A stretch of DNA of 48,604 nucleotides from [Leptolyngbya] sp. JSC-1 (GTDB lineage: Bacteria; Cyanobacteriota; Cyanobacteriia; Elainellales; Elainellaceae): the NCBI GenBank assembly GCA_000733415.1, contig KL662191.1:1029387-1077990 (forward strand), given 5' to 3'. Positions 24,543 to 32,680 of this stretch are shown piece after piece. The translations under genes and the position numbers were made by a program. The notes below the pieces were generated by a model. It made no database searches, had not been told where the DNA came from, and worked only from the letters and a program-made list of their open reading frames with translations. The stretch's first letter is position 1. Each line of letters opens with the position of its first letter.

Positions 24543-25592
24543 CTAGAGAGGTTGCCACTGTTTAGTTGGCGGGTATCCTTCAGGTACTGGATTTAAATAG
24601 TCCAAAGACTCAACAATTTTTGCGGCTTCTCGGAGGCTTACACTATTACATTCCTTGTAACGACCTTGAGAAGGTGAATCGAAAAGATAACTGACCTTTC
24701 CTACACTAACCCAAAAATTGGTCAATGGTTTTTCGGAATACTGGCTGAACTCAGTTCTTCCTATCTTGATCTTTCCTAAAGCGAGGGATTCAACTTCAAT
24801 AACTCGAACCTCCTCAGCTCCATCGCCAAGGCCACCAGTTGCAGTTGAAATACCGAAACAAGTTCCATCGTTGTTCTCGTAGGCAATGGAATACCCTCCA
24901 GGGCCATCACGACCATCAAATTTGGAGACATCGAATTTACTAACGTAAAACCCTTCTGGAACATAGGTTGGAACAATAATGCCGTAGGATTTTCCATTCC
25001 ATCTCGGCTTGTCTTCTTTAAACTCATATTGACTGAAATGATCTAAATCCATCAACTGATTGACTTGCTCGGGTGTCAATTTGGCTGCTTTTGCAACCTC
25101 AGCTCTAATTCTTTCTAAAGGCTTCTCCGAAACACCATTTGGGGTTTGAATGAAATCGCTCCGAATCCAGCCTTCGGCTCCAGACACATCAAACTTCACA
25201 TAGTACCAAGTCAAACCATTCGCATCTTCAGCTTTATCTAATAATTTCACAGGATCACCTACTAAGCCATAACCCTTATCCGGCGAGGTCGATGACGGTT
25301 TTGATCTCAAATTAATTCTTGAATTTGATTGCTGGGCCGTTAGTCGAGCAGACTTTGGAAATTCTTGGATAGTGCTTTGAGTAGTACTTTGCGGAGATTT
25401 TGACTGAATTAACGATGGGCTTGCTTCGCGGTCGTTCAACGTCCCTTTCACATCGTCGATTTGCTCTACCGGCTCGACTTCGGCCTTTGTGACATTTTTG
25501 GAGCTATAGGAGTTACTGTCTGAACATGCAGCTAGTAGGCCCAGACCAATAAAAACCAGCAATAGATTGCTCTTCACAAGGTTGCTTTTCAC
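24543..25592 (-). CDS. Lipoprotein with SH3b domain, tandem paralogue family member 3
   Basis: About 349 residues. A GTG at 25592 has a good GGAGG seven bases upstream and begins VKSNLVKSNLLLVFIGLGLL, ending in lipobox LAAC; the frame is open from ATG 25619, but that start gives an oddly long n-region. A bacterial SH3 domain follows (about residues 90-155, SRINLRSKPSSTS, GLTWYYVKFD, EGWIRSDFI), which in other proteins binds cell-wall peptides. The shared domain is next: LTPEQVNQLMDLD, VPTYVPEGFYVSKF, GTCFGISTATGGLGDGAEEV and LREAAKIVESLDYLNP. It is first in the three-gene cluster on this strand. Confidence 0.8.
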   Translation of the reverse strand: MKSNLVKSNLLLVFIGLGLLAACSDSNSYSSKNVTKAEVEPVEQIDDVKGTLNDREASPSLIQSKSPQSTTQSTIQEFPKSARLTAQQSNSRINLRSKPSSTSPDKGYGLVGDPVKLLDKAEDANGLTWYYVKFDVSGAEGWIRSDFIQTPNGVSEKPLERIRAEVAKAAKLTPEQVNQLMDLDHFSQYEFKEDKPRWNGKSYGIIVPTYVPEGFYVSKFDVSKFDGRDGPGGYSIAYENNDGTCFGISTATGGLGDGAEEVRVIEVESLALGKIKIGRTEFSQYSEKPLTNFWVSVGKVSYLFDSPSQGRYKECNSVSLREAAKIVESLDYLNPVPEGYPPTKQWQPL

Positions 25593-26418
25593 ATTGACCC
25601 CTCCGAACAATTGACTCATTCAGGACGGTTTTCAAACGTTCACTTCGCTTCAAAACTTAAACAGAAACTCCTACTATGTATTGTATGGTGAGGTACCGCC
25701 TATATCTATAACCCGCAAGGGTATTTAAGAAGCTGTGTGTAAAGAAGAATAAAGAGGATACGGATCAAGCTAGAATCGGTAGATAACAGAAAATAGCAGC
25801 ACTTAATACTTTAAAGGGATGATGTATGAAGTGATGATCCGGTTGATATTGAGGGATCGTGCCAGAACCGTCGAACGCGCAGTTTAACAAAGCAGCAGAA
25901 ACGAAAATTAGCAATCCTTAACTGACATTTACAAACAGCTTCTAAGGCTAGGGGCCCACTTGAGCGATCCTTCATGCCCCTTAGTGGCGCAGAAAACTCT
26001 TGGAACCTTTATCGATAAAGGACCTCAACAAAACAGCGATCTTGAAATCTCTCAAAAAATCGAACAAGGACAGTGGGTTTCAGCCGCCATTCTTATCCTC
26101 CAGACAGTCCATCATGAGACTCAAAAATTTTCTGTACCACTAAGCTTCATGCCCGTTCAGGTAGCCTTCATACGGATTATCAAGAACAGCATTGTTTCAA
26201 TAGATAATTTTTTGTGTAAAATTCACTGTTTTGGATATACCTATTATGAGAATTGCGAGAAAAAGTTAATAAATCATTGCGACCGATGAGTTCATGTTCC
26301 ATAATGGTTTGGCATAAAGTTGAGTTAAAGTCTTTTAAAACTCAACATTAGAGTTTCTGTAGCTGTTCGAGAAAAAGAATCGAGAATAGTCACCTCCTAG
26401 AGGTAGTAGGTTTGTACT
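25593..26418. other. AT-rich region without a convincing gene
   Basis: About 800 bases between the divergent lipoprotein cluster and the nuclease-ParA operon. A TTG-started frame at 25960-26289 (109 codons) lacks family motifs and a good ribosome-binding site, and I do not call it. Promoters for both flanking units should lie here. Base composition becomes visibly AT-rich and stays so until about 28,800. Confidence 0.5.
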
Positions 26419-27894
26419 TTGATTAATCAAGCAAAGCAAGCAAAGCTCCAATTTTTACAATCAATTAGAATCGATAGTACTGAAGCTGATGTAGAGCATA
26501 AGATCATTATCCCCCTACTAAATCTTTTAGGCTATCAAAATACAGATTGGCGAGCACAGGCTGTGGTTGGTCAAGCCAAAATAGATTTTCTAGTTCATCC
26601 AAGTGAGTTGGAGAAGATTTGCTCTCCATATTTAATCATTGAAGTTAAAGCACCTAATAAACAACTAAATCATAACTGTTGGCAAATCTATAACTATATG
26701 CGTCAAGCTAGAGCGACGCTAGGTTTACTATCAAACGGCTATCGCTTTCGTTTGCTGTACGGAATTCACGATCAAATCGTTACCATTGCTGAGTATACAC
26801 AGGCTGATTTGCTATCTAAATTTCATCTTTTCTATGGCCTTTTATGTAAAGCAACCTGTCTAAAATTTGGTAATGCAATATTGCAAAGTCAACAGCGTTT
26901 AAACCTTAAATTCTTAGCGCTTATTGCAGAAGCATTCGATAGTGAAGAAGCAACTAATCTGCTTGAGAAGCGGCAGAACTTATATCCTGGAGTTCAAACC
27001 AAGGCAACACCTACAACTGAAGCGAAGGAGAAACGAAGTATGATTATTACAGTTTTCAACAACAAGGGTGGTGTTGGAAAAACAACATTAACTATCAATC
27101 TAGCAGCCACTTTAGCAAAGCTAGGGAAAAAAGTTCTTTTAATTGATATTGACGCTCAAGCAAATTTATCAACTGGTTTGGGTATCGATCCGCTAAAAGA
27201 CGTGGAATTAGCAGGAAGGAAAGATATCACCCATCTTCTTATCGAGCCAAAAACCAAACTGGATGATGTTATCTACCGAAAATGTTGGACCGATCAAAGT
27301 ATCCAACTTGATGTGGTTCCATCTCATATTCGATTGAGCAAAATGGAAACTGAATTAACAAGACTAGTGGATAGTGATCGCATCCTAGCTAAAAAGCTTA
27401 AGAATCACAGCTATGATTTTATTCTTATCGATCCACCGCCTTCTTTTGGCAAAGTCAATGGTATTTCGCTAATGGCATCATCTGGGATTTTAATTCCTAT
27501 GCAGCTTTCTCCATATCCAATTCGCGCTCTTGAATATGTAGTTACCCAGGCGCAGGAAGTTGGTGATTACAAGGATGAACCATTACCTATTTTGGGAATA
27601 ATAGTTAGCATGTACGACCAACGTTCAACCAACTTCAACCTTTCTATGGTTGAGAGTATCAAAGATATTTTGGCAAAAACCTCTGGAGGAGAAAAGGTGC
27701 CCTTATTTCCTGAAAATACTTGGATTCCCAGACTAAATGTTGTGTCTCAATGTCCAGAAAAAGGCTACCCGATTCAGGAAGCAGAGTTTGATAATAGTTT
27801 GAATATACAAGAGCGAGAGGCAGCTCAAAAGGCACTTGAAAAGTATAATAATCTTGCTACTCATTTGATAAGTATTGTTCAAAGAGGTTCCTAG
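26419..27894 (+). CDS. PD-(D/E)xK nuclease domain fused to ParA-type ATPase
   Basis: A 491-residue fusion. Residues about 20-150 resemble the N-terminal nuclease domain of type I restriction R subunits (HSDR_N-like): E26 in ADVEHKIIIPLLNLLGY, D56 in KIDFLV, and E75/K77 in LIIEVKAP, an intact PD-(D/E)xK site. A linker of about 40 residues leads to a ParA/Soj ATPase (208-491) with deviant Walker A NNKGGVGKTT (K216, K221), LLIDIDAQANLSTGLG and LIDPPPSFG. The start is TTG. An internal ATG at 27040 has AAGGAG nine bases upstream and would give ParA alone. It lies three bases before the ParB-like gene. Composition is AT-rich, suggesting transfer. Confidence 0.88.
   Translation: MINQAKQAKLQFLQSIRIDSTEADVEHKIIIPLLNLLGYQNTDWRAQAVVGQAKIDFLVHPSELEKICSPYLIIEVKAPNKQLNHNCWQIYNYMRQARATLGLLSNGYRFRLLYGIHDQIVTIAEYTQADLLSKFHLFYGLLCKATCLKFGNAILQSQQRLNLKFLALIAEAFDSEEATNLLEKRQNLYPGVQTKATPTTEAKEKRSMIITVFNNKGGVGKTTLTINLAATLAKLGKKVLLIDIDAQANLSTGLGIDPLKDVELAGRKDITHLLIEPKTKLDDVIYRKCWTDQSIQLDVVPSHIRLSKMETELTRLVDSDRILAKKLKNHSYDFILIDPPPSFGKVNGISLMASSGILIPMQLSPYPIRALEYVVTQAQEVGDYKDEPLPILGIIVSMYDQRSTNFNLSMVESIKDILAKTSGGEKVPLFPENTWIPRLNVVSQCPEKGYPIQEAEFDNSLNIQEREAAQKALEKYNNLATHLISIVQRGS
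27025..27042 (+). promoter_or_regulatory. Possible internal ribosome-binding site and start for ParA alone
   Basis: AAGGAG (27025-27030) lies nine bases before an in-frame ATG (27040) that begins MIITVFNNKGGVGKT, exactly where a free-standing ParA would start. By contrast the full-length frame starts at TTG with no obvious Shine-Dalgarno. A second, nuclease-free product is therefore plausible. Confidence 0.5.
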
Positions 27895-27896
27895 GT

Positions 27897-28769
27897 ATGA
27901 GTCAAGAAATCAGGCGAGAGCTAATTAGTCGCAATCTTGGAATTACTCCAATCAGTCATGGACAAGTTTATACCTTTCAAATAGCTATTCCAGAATCAGC
28001 AACAAAGGAAATTTCGCTTGAGCATCGTCAAGCTATTGAGAGGATATTTACAGAATATCAAAGCAATTTAATTTCATTGATTGTTCGCCGCACTGATGCT
28101 TATACTGACGAAGATATTGAGTATGAAGTTGTTTATGGTTCTGATTGGCTTCAAGTAGCTCAAGCTCTTAAGATTGAAATGCTTTGGGCTTGGGTGTTTG
28201 ATATGACCGATGAACAAGTGCTTGCCACTCAGGAAATGTTTGCTTTGTTGGAAACTCCTCAAGCTAAAGATAAACCTTCTGGAGAAGGCTCAATTGATCA
28301 GAAGCTGCAAATACTTGCCGATTCGATTCATAACTCGGTGAATTCAGCTTTGGAGAAGCTAAAGAATAATTTTGATGAAAAGATCAAAAATGTTCAATCT
28401 AGAATCGATCTTCTTAATAATAATCTCAACGACATACCTCAACTTTTAGAAAGAATTGAGGATTTATCTCAGAAGCTTGAATCAAAACGTTTATATAATA
28501 GAACACCAAGCTTTGATGGGCCTAAACTGAATTTGCTTGCGGCTAGTGAGAAAGAAATTGAGAATGCTTTAAGACAAATCAACACTTCTGGTAAACAGAT
28601 TGAAGCTGCAATCAAAGCCCTTAAATTTTGGAAGGCTTCAGAGTCTGGTCTTACATGGATGAACCTAGAGCAGTCTGCTAGGGCCAAAGTAGGAACTAAA
28701 TTTAAGGTAGAAGGATTTGCAAAGGGAAGCCTTGCTCGACTACAAGCAATTGGAGAACTTGAACACTGA
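27897..28769 (+). CDS. ParB-like partner with coiled coil
   Basis: A 290-residue protein starting two bases after the nuclease-ParA stop. Residues about 20-115 (LISLIVRRTDAYTDEDIEYE, VVYGSDWLQVAQALKI, LWAWVFDMTDEQ) resemble the N-terminal ParB-like domain found in cyanobacterial ParB-related proteins. Residues about 125-195 are a predicted coiled coil (SIHNSVNSALEKLKNNFDEK, LLERIEDLSQKLESKR). The C-terminal 85 residues form a helical domain (ASEKEIENALRQINTSGKQI ... GFAKGSLARLQAIGEL) that looks like a helix-hairpin-helix or other DNA-binding fold. No canonical ParB helix-turn-helix is evident. It is the natural partner for the ParA domain. Confidence 0.8.
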   Translation: MSQEIRRELISRNLGITPISHGQVYTFQIAIPESATKEISLEHRQAIERIFTEYQSNLISLIVRRTDAYTDEDIEYEVVYGSDWLQVAQALKIEMLWAWVFDMTDEQVLATQEMFALLETPQAKDKPSGEGSIDQKLQILADSIHNSVNSALEKLKNNFDEKIKNVQSRIDLLNNNLNDIPQLLERIEDLSQKLESKRLYNRTPSFDGPKLNLLAASEKEIENALRQINTSGKQIEAAIKALKFWKASESGLTWMNLEQSARAKVGTKFKVEGFAKGSLARLQAIGELEH

Positions 28770-28801
28770 CTTTGATATTGAAAAAACTGGATAGCTATGA
28801 G

Positions 28802-30970
28802 CTAATGTTTAAAGTTATCCTGCCAACAGACCAAACGAGCAGCTAGTTCGGCATTTGGATTAAGAATTTGAATCTGCTTTGTCTCTTGTAAATAGTTCAT
28901 GCGTTGATTCACAAACACCTCATCCACCTGAGGAAACTGCCTGAGCGAATTTTGAACCAGCGTTTGCAAACCAATCACCGGATGGGTGCGCACGAGGCTG
29001 AGCAGATAATCCTCGACTTGGCGGCTCAAGCGATGACCGTTGCCTAAATCGGGGAGAGGAGGAAAGGGCGAATCCGGACTGATGGCTGGTACAATCAACT
29101 CCTCAGACCGATTTGGGTCAGGTTCCAATGCCGTGACCATGCCCAATGCCTGTAGGAGCGTACAGTCGTGCCAAATTTGGGCCTGCTGGGCGAGGGATTG
29201 CAGTTGTTTAAGGCCAATCGTTTGACTGCCAACAACCAGATCGCCTTCACGGGCATCTTTCACCAGACTGTAGTAGGCAGCGAGGCATTGGACCGAAGCT
29301 ATGTCGGGTTGAAGGTGGCGGTGGGGGATGGTTGTGAAAATTTGCCGATAGAGTTGGTGCCCTTTGAGGCTGGGTTTGCCGATTCCTTCCGCCCGAATTA
29401 GATACAGAGCTTGGCAGAGATTTTGCTCTAATACCCGCTGACAGGCTTCCATGACGCGAAAGAAATTATCCATGCCCTGATCTTCGGTCCAAACGATGCC
29501 AATTCGATCGGCAGGGTTGGGCAGATGGGGCGGTTGGTAGCTAAAGGAATAGCCGGCGAATTTGGTGCGCTCCAGCAGCGGAGCCTGAATTTCGCTAGCC
29601 TCCAGAGCTGTCAGGGCTTCCTTTAGCATCTCGATCAGCTCTAGGGACGTAAAGTGGCGAATCCGGGTGACGCTGTCCTGCATTTTGGTCAGCTCATCGC
29701 GCCAGCGCAGTTTAAAGGCGGCTAGCAGTTCGGTTGCAGGAGGATGGGGCCGTTGAGCCGCAGGTTCTACCGATTGGGGCGCATGAGTTGCAGCAGCACC
29801 GTTGGTTCCAGCCGTTTGCATCAGCCATTCTTTGTAGGCTTGCAGCATATCGCGTCCGAGCCTGAGGGCATCGCGGGGGTTGGTTCTGTCTCCAGGAAAG
29901 TTTTCGGCCAACTGATGGGAATCGAGCGGGTAGATCAGGGACGTGGGCTGGGGTTGCGCCTGACGGTGCAGTCCATTCAACCGAGACGCCCAGAGGGATT
30001 CAGCTTGCTCCAGGTTAATCAAGCGCAGCGGAATTTCCCGATCGATGCGTGCTCGGTGGGATTGGTCGATGCGATTTTTATAGTGCTCCCAGGTATTGGT
30101 CAGAATGCTGATGACGATCAAGAAGTTTTTGTCTTCATCATGAATTTTCGTGTTGATATTGAAGAGGCTTTGCAGATCCAAAGCACCATCCGGCAGGCGG
30201 GCGATACTTTCGAGCTGATCAAAGCACAGCACAATCGGTTGGGTATTGATCGCCACGCGGCCAAAGTTGGCCAACACCTCACGGGCGGCCTGTTCAGTAT
30301 CAATCGAGCTTTTTAGGCGCAGAGCTTCCAGCGACTCTTCGCTCAGATCGTCAGCACGCAGCCATTCACAGGCGAGGGGATAGAGTTTGGCATCGGTCAG
30401 ATCATGCAAAATCCCAAAAAACTTATCGGCGTTGTAGATACTATTTGTCCCAGCCTGCTTATAGATATCCTTAAGCCGTTTGATAAATTGCTGTCGATCC
30501 GTCTGTAACAGATCGAGGATGTTTTCCTTGATGCGATCCTTCAAGCTGCGCTGTTTGAGAGCTAACAATACGCTTTTCAACCACAGCAAAAGCTGCGAAT
30601 ACTTCTGCCCAGATGGAACCTGCACCAAGCTATCGACGGTATAACGCAGGATGTGACGCCAGAGATAATCGCTTTGGGGAAAGGGTGGAATATAGACAAA
30701 AAAGGCTCGGTGGTTGAGGGCACGCTTTAAGCGTCCTAACAAATAGGTTTTGCCAGAACCGCTGTCGCCATCTAGGATGATCGTGCGGGTGTAGTGATCG
30801 CGAGCCACCTGCTCTAGCGTTGCTTCAATGACTGACATAGCGTCCTGGTGGATGGATTCCACCATCGGCTCCGGATCTTTCTGACGATGCCAAAAGTTGA
30901 CCGAGCGCAGATTATCAAACGGATTAGTGCCCCTCAAAATCAGGTCATCGATCGATGCCATGTCCGCCAT
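28802..30970 (-). CDS. Large P-loop (AAA/ORC-like) ATPase, cyanobacterial conserved
   Basis: A 722-residue protein. Walker A is GDSGSGKT (residues 68-75) in TIILDGDSGSGKTYLLGRL, and Walker B is PIVLCFDQLESI (about 245-256). A sensor-like segment follows (LIVISILTNTWEHYKNRI), then helical arms and a C-terminal region of about 300 residues with winged-helix character (VQNSLRQFPQVDEVFVNQRM). The architecture is that of AAA+/STAND-like switch ATPases acting on nucleic acid or protein assemblies; the partner is unknown. It is downstream of a winged-helix-like gene and a ccmK-like gene on the same strand, with a 211-base gap. An alternative start is ATG 30961. Confidence 0.75.
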   Translation of the reverse strand: MADMASIDDLILRGTNPFDNLRSVNFWHRQKDPEPMVESIHQDAMSVIEATLEQVARDHYTRTIILDGDSGSGKTYLLGRLKRALNHRAFFVYIPPFPQSDYLWRHILRYTVDSLVQVPSGQKYSQLLLWLKSVLLALKQRSLKDRIKENILDLLQTDRQQFIKRLKDIYKQAGTNSIYNADKFFGILHDLTDAKLYPLACEWLRADDLSEESLEALRLKSSIDTEQAAREVLANFGRVAINTQPIVLCFDQLESIARLPDGALDLQSLFNINTKIHDEDKNFLIVISILTNTWEHYKNRIDQSHRARIDREIPLRLINLEQAESLWASRLNGLHRQAQPQPTSLIYPLDSHQLAENFPGDRTNPRDALRLGRDMLQAYKEWLMQTAGTNGAAATHAPQSVEPAAQRPHPPATELLAAFKLRWRDELTKMQDSVTRIRHFTSLELIEMLKEALTALEASEIQAPLLERTKFAGYSFSYQPPHLPNPADRIGIVWTEDQGMDNFFRVMEACQRVLEQNLCQALYLIRAEGIGKPSLKGHQLYRQIFTTIPHRHLQPDIASVQCLAAYYSLVKDAREGDLVVGSQTIGLKQLQSLAQQAQIWHDCTLLQALGMVTALEPDPNRSEELIVPAISPDSPFPPLPDLGNGHRLSRQVEDYLLSLVRTHPVIGLQTLVQNSLRQFPQVDEVFVNQRMNYLQETKQIQILNPNAELAARLVCWQDNFKH

Positions 30971-31181
30971 ATCTGTAACCCTTGTATCATTTCGTAGTTC
31001 GTAACACCCAATGCCTAATTATGAAGTTTGAAGTTGGGGAGCGTTTTGTAGATTTCATCTGCAAGATTTATCGGGTGAATTGGTATAAGTTGTCCTGAAT
31101 TGCCCTAAACCCTAAGTTTAAGTTTAAGATTCAATTCAGCTTTTTGAACTTAAACCTCAAGTCTAAATCTGAAATCTATTG

Positions 31182-31949
31182 TTAGATCACTTTGATAAAA
31201 AATAGGGGACTATTTGAGCGGGTTTGAATGGCGGCACTGAGCTGTTCAGGCGTGTAGTCTTGAGTATGAACGATTGCCCGCAATTCAATCTGATCGTTTC
31301 GCTGCAATCGATACAAAATTTCATCCAGCTCGTCTCGCGATAGGGGAGGTTGAAATTTTTGTCGCAAGTAGAAAATTGGCAAATAGTTATTGCTTGCTAA
31401 TTCATGATCGAGATTTTGAATTGTGGCTAAAACTTCGGTGTCAGTGGGTTTTTGGTTCAGCGTAATTTCGGTTGCAGATTGGCGCAACGTCTGAAATTGA
31501 CGCAGCAGTTCAGCTAGACAAGTTTGCCCTTGAGGCGTGAGCCAAACTTCAGCTTTTTGGCGTTTCAATCGGGTTTCAGCCAGAATTAAGCCGCGATTCA
31601 AAAAAGTTTGCAGAATCACATCACGTTCGGTAGCGGTCAAGGCAGAGGTCCTGAGCTGGCTGGGAGCGATTTTTTTGGCGGTACCAATCTTTTGCAGGAG
31701 TTTTAACTCTACTGCCGAAATTGGCAATGCAGCGTCTGTGACTTTGAGTAGGGCTTGTCCGGCTGCTGAAAGCTTAACCACTACAATTTCTCGACTAAAA
31801 TCGACCAACCCATCGCTAGCCAAATTTTGGCAAATTTTATCTTTAGCCCGAAATGACTTAAAGCAGGGATTCGTTAAATAAGCTCGGTAATTGCGGCATT
31901 CCTGTAACTTCAGCAAAAATTTCAATTCATCTAGCTGGGATGGCTGCAT
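31182..31949 (-). CDS. Conserved protein with several winged-helix-like segments
   Basis: A 255-residue soluble protein with at least two and perhaps three winged-helix-like units: residues about 5-75 (KDKICQNLASDGLVDFSREI ... VVKLSAAGQALL), 80-160 (RDVILQTFLNRGLILAETRL ... VWLTPQGQTCLAEL) and 180-245 (LPIFYLRQKFQPPLSRDELD, ILYRLQRNDQIEL). The recurring helix-helix-strand pattern ending 'LSAAGQALL/LTPQGQTCL' is typical of MarR-like wings. No zinc site is seen. It starts 12 bases after the ccmK-like gene and is surely in one operon with it. It may be a regulator or a protein-binding factor; function unknown. Confidence 0.7.
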   Translation of the reverse strand: MQPSQLDELKFLLKLQECRNYRAYLTNPCFKSFRAKDKICQNLASDGLVDFSREIVVVKLSAAGQALLKVTDAALPISAVELKLLQKIGTAKKIAPSQLRTSALTATERDVILQTFLNRGLILAETRLKRQKAEVWLTPQGQTCLAELLRQFQTLRQSATEITLNQKPTDTEVLATIQNLDHELASNNYLPIFYLRQKFQPPLSRDELDEILYRLQRNDQIELRAIVHTQDYTPEQLSAAIQTRSNSPLFFIKVI

Positions 31950-31961
31950 ACCCTGCCTCCT

Positions 31962-32309
31962 CTAAGCCGAAAGCGGCGGCGGAAACCGAATAATCGAGTC
32001 GATTCGCCCCAAAGATACGAGCGTTTGACTATCACCAAGCGGCAGTACTGCCTCTAGATTGGCATGGGGCCGCGCAATGATCTGAACCGAGAGTAGCTCA
32101 CCGCCATTGACTCGTCGGATCGCCACCAGTCCAGCCGCCACTGCCGTTTCCACCTCAGCCACCGGACCTCGAATCAAAACGGTAATCCGCCCCAGATCCG
32201 TGTTCTCAAAACCAACGCAGATCACTTGGGCTGCTTTACACATGGCATCAGCCACTTCCAGCGCTGTTGGAACTCCCAATACTTCGATCATGCCAATTGC
32301 GAATGTCAC
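31962..32309 (-). CDS. ccmK: Carboxysome shell protein, CcmK-type BMC domain
   Basis: A 115-residue single-domain bacterial microcompartment protein (residues 1-92: FAIGMIEVLGVPTALEVADA, VNGGELLSVQIIARPH, LEAVLPLG). Hexamers of such proteins tile the carboxysome shell and their central pore is thought to pass bicarbonate and RuBP. The pore segment reads NTDL at 36-39, where CcmK1/K2 have KIGS, and the C-terminal tail of about 20 residues differs from K1/K2. It is away from any ccmLMNO genes in this window, as are CcmK3/K4/K5/K6-type paralogues in other genomes. It resembles K1/K2 outside the pore. It heads an operon with the winged-helix-like gene. Confidence 0.88.
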   Translation of the reverse strand: MTFAIGMIEVLGVPTALEVADAMCKAAQVICVGFENTDLGRITVLIRGPVAEVETAVAAGLVAIRRVNGGELLSVQIIARPHANLEAVLPLGDSQTLVSLGRIDSIIRFPPPLSA

Positions 32310-32636
32310 CGGTTTTGAGCTGTTTAGTAAAGGCAGGGTGATGAGAAATTTACAGCTGAGTCATTACCCTTTCATATAATACTTTCATCTCAAACCCATT
32401 TCCTATTTACAGCCTTTTTCAGGCTAGTGAAGTACGAAAAACGGGGTGCAGGGGCAGTGCCCCTGCACCTCACATGAGTGAAAAACGCTGTTTCTATTGC
32501 AATTGCCGCAATTCAGGCGGATCTTGGTTCTATGGACCTGCTGCATTCATCCGCCGAATGACCAAACCAAGCGAAACTGGGAAAACGCTCTACAGAAAAC
32601 TCTCTAAAATAGGCGAAAGACAGACGATTCAGCAAA

Positions 32637-32678
32637 AGGTTCAGCAACAAGGTTCAGCAACAAGGTTCAGCAACAAAG
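32637..32678. repeat. Tandem ggttcagcaaca repeat before the M28 peptidase
   Basis: Three near-identical units containing 'ggttcagcaaca', with a period of about 12-14 bases, immediately precede ATG 32681. If the upstream frame were translated they would encode a Gln/Ser-rich stretch. Their position supports the later ATG as the true start. Confidence 0.6.
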
Positions 32679-32680
32679 CA

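Noticed and set aside
25960..26289. A 109-codon plus-strand frame before the nuclease-ParA gene
   Set aside because: TTG start without a ribosome-binding site, no recognisable domain, and unconvincing composition in an AT-rich gap.
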